The notes below the pieces were generated by a model. That model saw nothing but the letters and a program-made list of their open reading frames with translations. It had not been told where the DNA came from and did not search any database. 13,609 nt of DNA from JBLHKS01 sp047620505 (GTDB lineage: Bacteria; Verrucomicrobiota; Verrucomicrobiia; Verrucomicrobiales; DEV007), in NCBI GenBank assembly GCA_047620505.1, contig JBLHKS010000185.1:1-13609 (forward strand). The letters run 5' to 3'. The first letter of the stretch is position 1, and every line of letters begins with the position of its first letter. Made by a program: the position numbers and the translations under genes. Positions 12,703 to 13,609 of this stretch are shown piece after piece.

Positions 12703-13609
12703 CTATTCCGGGACCGGCGTTTTTCCCGCCTCGCCCTCAGCTTCGCGGAGTTGCGCCCGATATGCCCTCCACAATTCCCGGATTTGCTCGCGTTCAGCCT
12801 GTGCTTCCGGCGTGTCTTCCTTCGGCCTCACCGGCCCATCCGCTGTTTTCGGCAACGGCTGCTTTCCTTGGCTTTCGCGATCGACCTGGTTCCGACGAAG
12901 AATTTCCCGCAGATCTGCATCGAGCGTCTCGCGAGCATCCGGATTCGGCTCCGGCAAAGGCGGAATATCGCCGATCGACGTTCCGCGAAACCGGTTCGAA
13001 ATCCCAGATCCAAATGTCCCGACCGGGATGCGCTGGAAGCGATATTCTTTGCGAAGCGACCGATGCCCTTTGATAAAAGCCGAGGGATCGAAGTAGTTCG
13101 AAAAATCCTGAGCATATTTACTTCGGCTCATCCCGATGCTGAGATTTTTGCGGATTTCGAAGTGCAGATGGGCGTAGTACATCCCTCTGTTCGTCCCGAT
13201 CGTCCCGATTTTCTGACCCCGGCGAACTTTATCGTTCAACTTGACCATTCGCTCGTGGAGGTGGCCGTAGAGTGAGTCGATGTAGTAGACGCTTCCATCG
13301 TCCGTGTGCCGATAGGCATGGCGGAGGATGACGACGTTTCCCCATCCAGATGCGTAGTCGGCCGAATAAACAACGACCCCGTGGCCGATGCTGTAGACTG
13401 CGTCTCCGAGGTCGGTGTTTCCCCCTCCCCTTCCATTCCAATCTTCGCCCTGGTGGCCGTTCGCCCGGTACCCGCGAGCTTTGTAATAACCCCAGGAATC
13501 GGGCTTTCCAACGGGATAATCAAACCCGTCCGCCAGAACCCAACGCAGATACTCAGCTGATTCCGCCTGGGTGGACAAGAGCCCGAAAATCAGCGAGACC
13601 GCCAGCAGC
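12703..13609 (-). CDS. M23-family (LytM-like) metallopeptidase, start outside window
   Basis: The frame is open to the right edge, and the last 31 bases encode LLAVSLIFGLLSTQA, the end of a signal peptide, so the true start lies beyond 13609. A TTG at 13578 falls inside that signal and is not the start. The zinc peptidase motifs are complete: HQGED (13455-13441, HxxxD), YGHLH (near 13266-13255) and AHLHFEI (HxH at 13170-13162). Members cleave peptidoglycan cross-bridges or act as LytM-type activators; the intact ligands favour an active enzyme in the periplasm. After the domain comes a tail of about 125 residues, Pro-rich (IPPLPEPNPDA) and then highly charged and helical (REQIRELWRAYRAQLREAE), perhaps a coiled coil for wall or partner binding. 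The gene converges with the copper-monooxygenase-like gene. Confidence 0.92.
   Translation of the reverse strand, partial: LLAVSLIFGLLSTQAESAEYLRWVLADGFDYPVGKPDSWGYYKARGYRANGHQGEDWNGRGGGNTDLGDAVYSIGHGVVVYSADYASGWGNVVILRHAYRHTDDGSVYYIDSLYGHLHERMVKLNDKVRRGQKIGTIGTNRGMYYAHLHFEIRKNLSIGMSRSKYAQDFSNYFDPSAFIKGHRSLRKEYRFQRIPVGTFGSGISNRFRGTSIGDIPPLPEPNPDARETLDADLREILRRNQVDRESQGKQPLPKTADGPVRPKEDTPEAQAEREQIRELWRAYRAQLREAEGEAGKTPVPE

Noticed and set aside
13570..13578. TTG at 13578 as the start of the M23 peptidase
   Set aside because: It falls in the middle of a signal peptide whose hydrophobic core continues in frame to the window edge.

Overview
This window most likely comes from a Verrucomicrobia-type (PVC superphylum) bacterium. 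The evidence is a pair of overlapping pseudopilin genes resembling the 'Verru_Chthon cassette', a secreted PQQ-propeller protein opening with the WxxFRGPxGxG signature common in Planctomycetes and Verrucomicrobia, a small membrane protein with an N-terminal NPYxxP motif, and a general lack of Shine-Dalgarno sequences. Base composition is moderate to high GC and the density of coding sequence is ordinary. No tRNA, rRNA, CRISPR array, transposase or phage gene was seen.

Layout. Positions 1-999 (minus) hold two pseudopilin genes joined by an ATGA overlap; the downstream one runs off the left edge. A periplasmic alpha-carbonic anhydrase (1117-1887, plus) is divergent from them. Positions 6391-1894 (minus) form a tight five-gene unit: a Fur/PerR-family regulator, sufC, sufB, sufD and a three-helix NPY membrane protein. 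This encodes the SufBCD iron-sulfur scaffold, but no SufS, SufE or SufU partner lies in the window. Divergent from the regulator is an ammonium transporter with a signal peptide (6579-7949, plus), followed by a good intrinsic terminator. Positions 11206-8232 (minus) encode three exported proteins: a helical-repeat protein with a C-terminal beta-rich domain, a PQQ-type propeller, and an unrecognised small basic protein. A membrane-anchored protein whose C-terminal half resembles copper type II (PHM/DBH-like) monooxygenases follows (11462-12694, plus). The right edge holds an M23 metallopeptidase on the minus strand whose start lies outside the window.

How the genes work together. The regulator-suf unit is the one clear pathway: a metal- or redox-responsive repressor probably controls its own Fe-S assembly operon, and perhaps the divergent amt gene, from an intergenic stretch containing a PerR-box-like inverted repeat. 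The other genes are mostly envelope or exported functions (pseudopilins, carbonic anhydrase, transporter, propeller, copper-enzyme-like protein, peptidase) with no evident shared pathway.

The most striking signal is not a gene. The perfect 12-bp palindrome CAGCAGCTGCTG occurs seven times in 13.6 kb. It is read in three different codon phases inside genes and also lies between genes, so it appears to be kept at the DNA level, like the HIP1 palindrome of cyanobacteria. A second, separate repeat family is a REP-like inverted repeat of about 60 bp in two intergenic regions.
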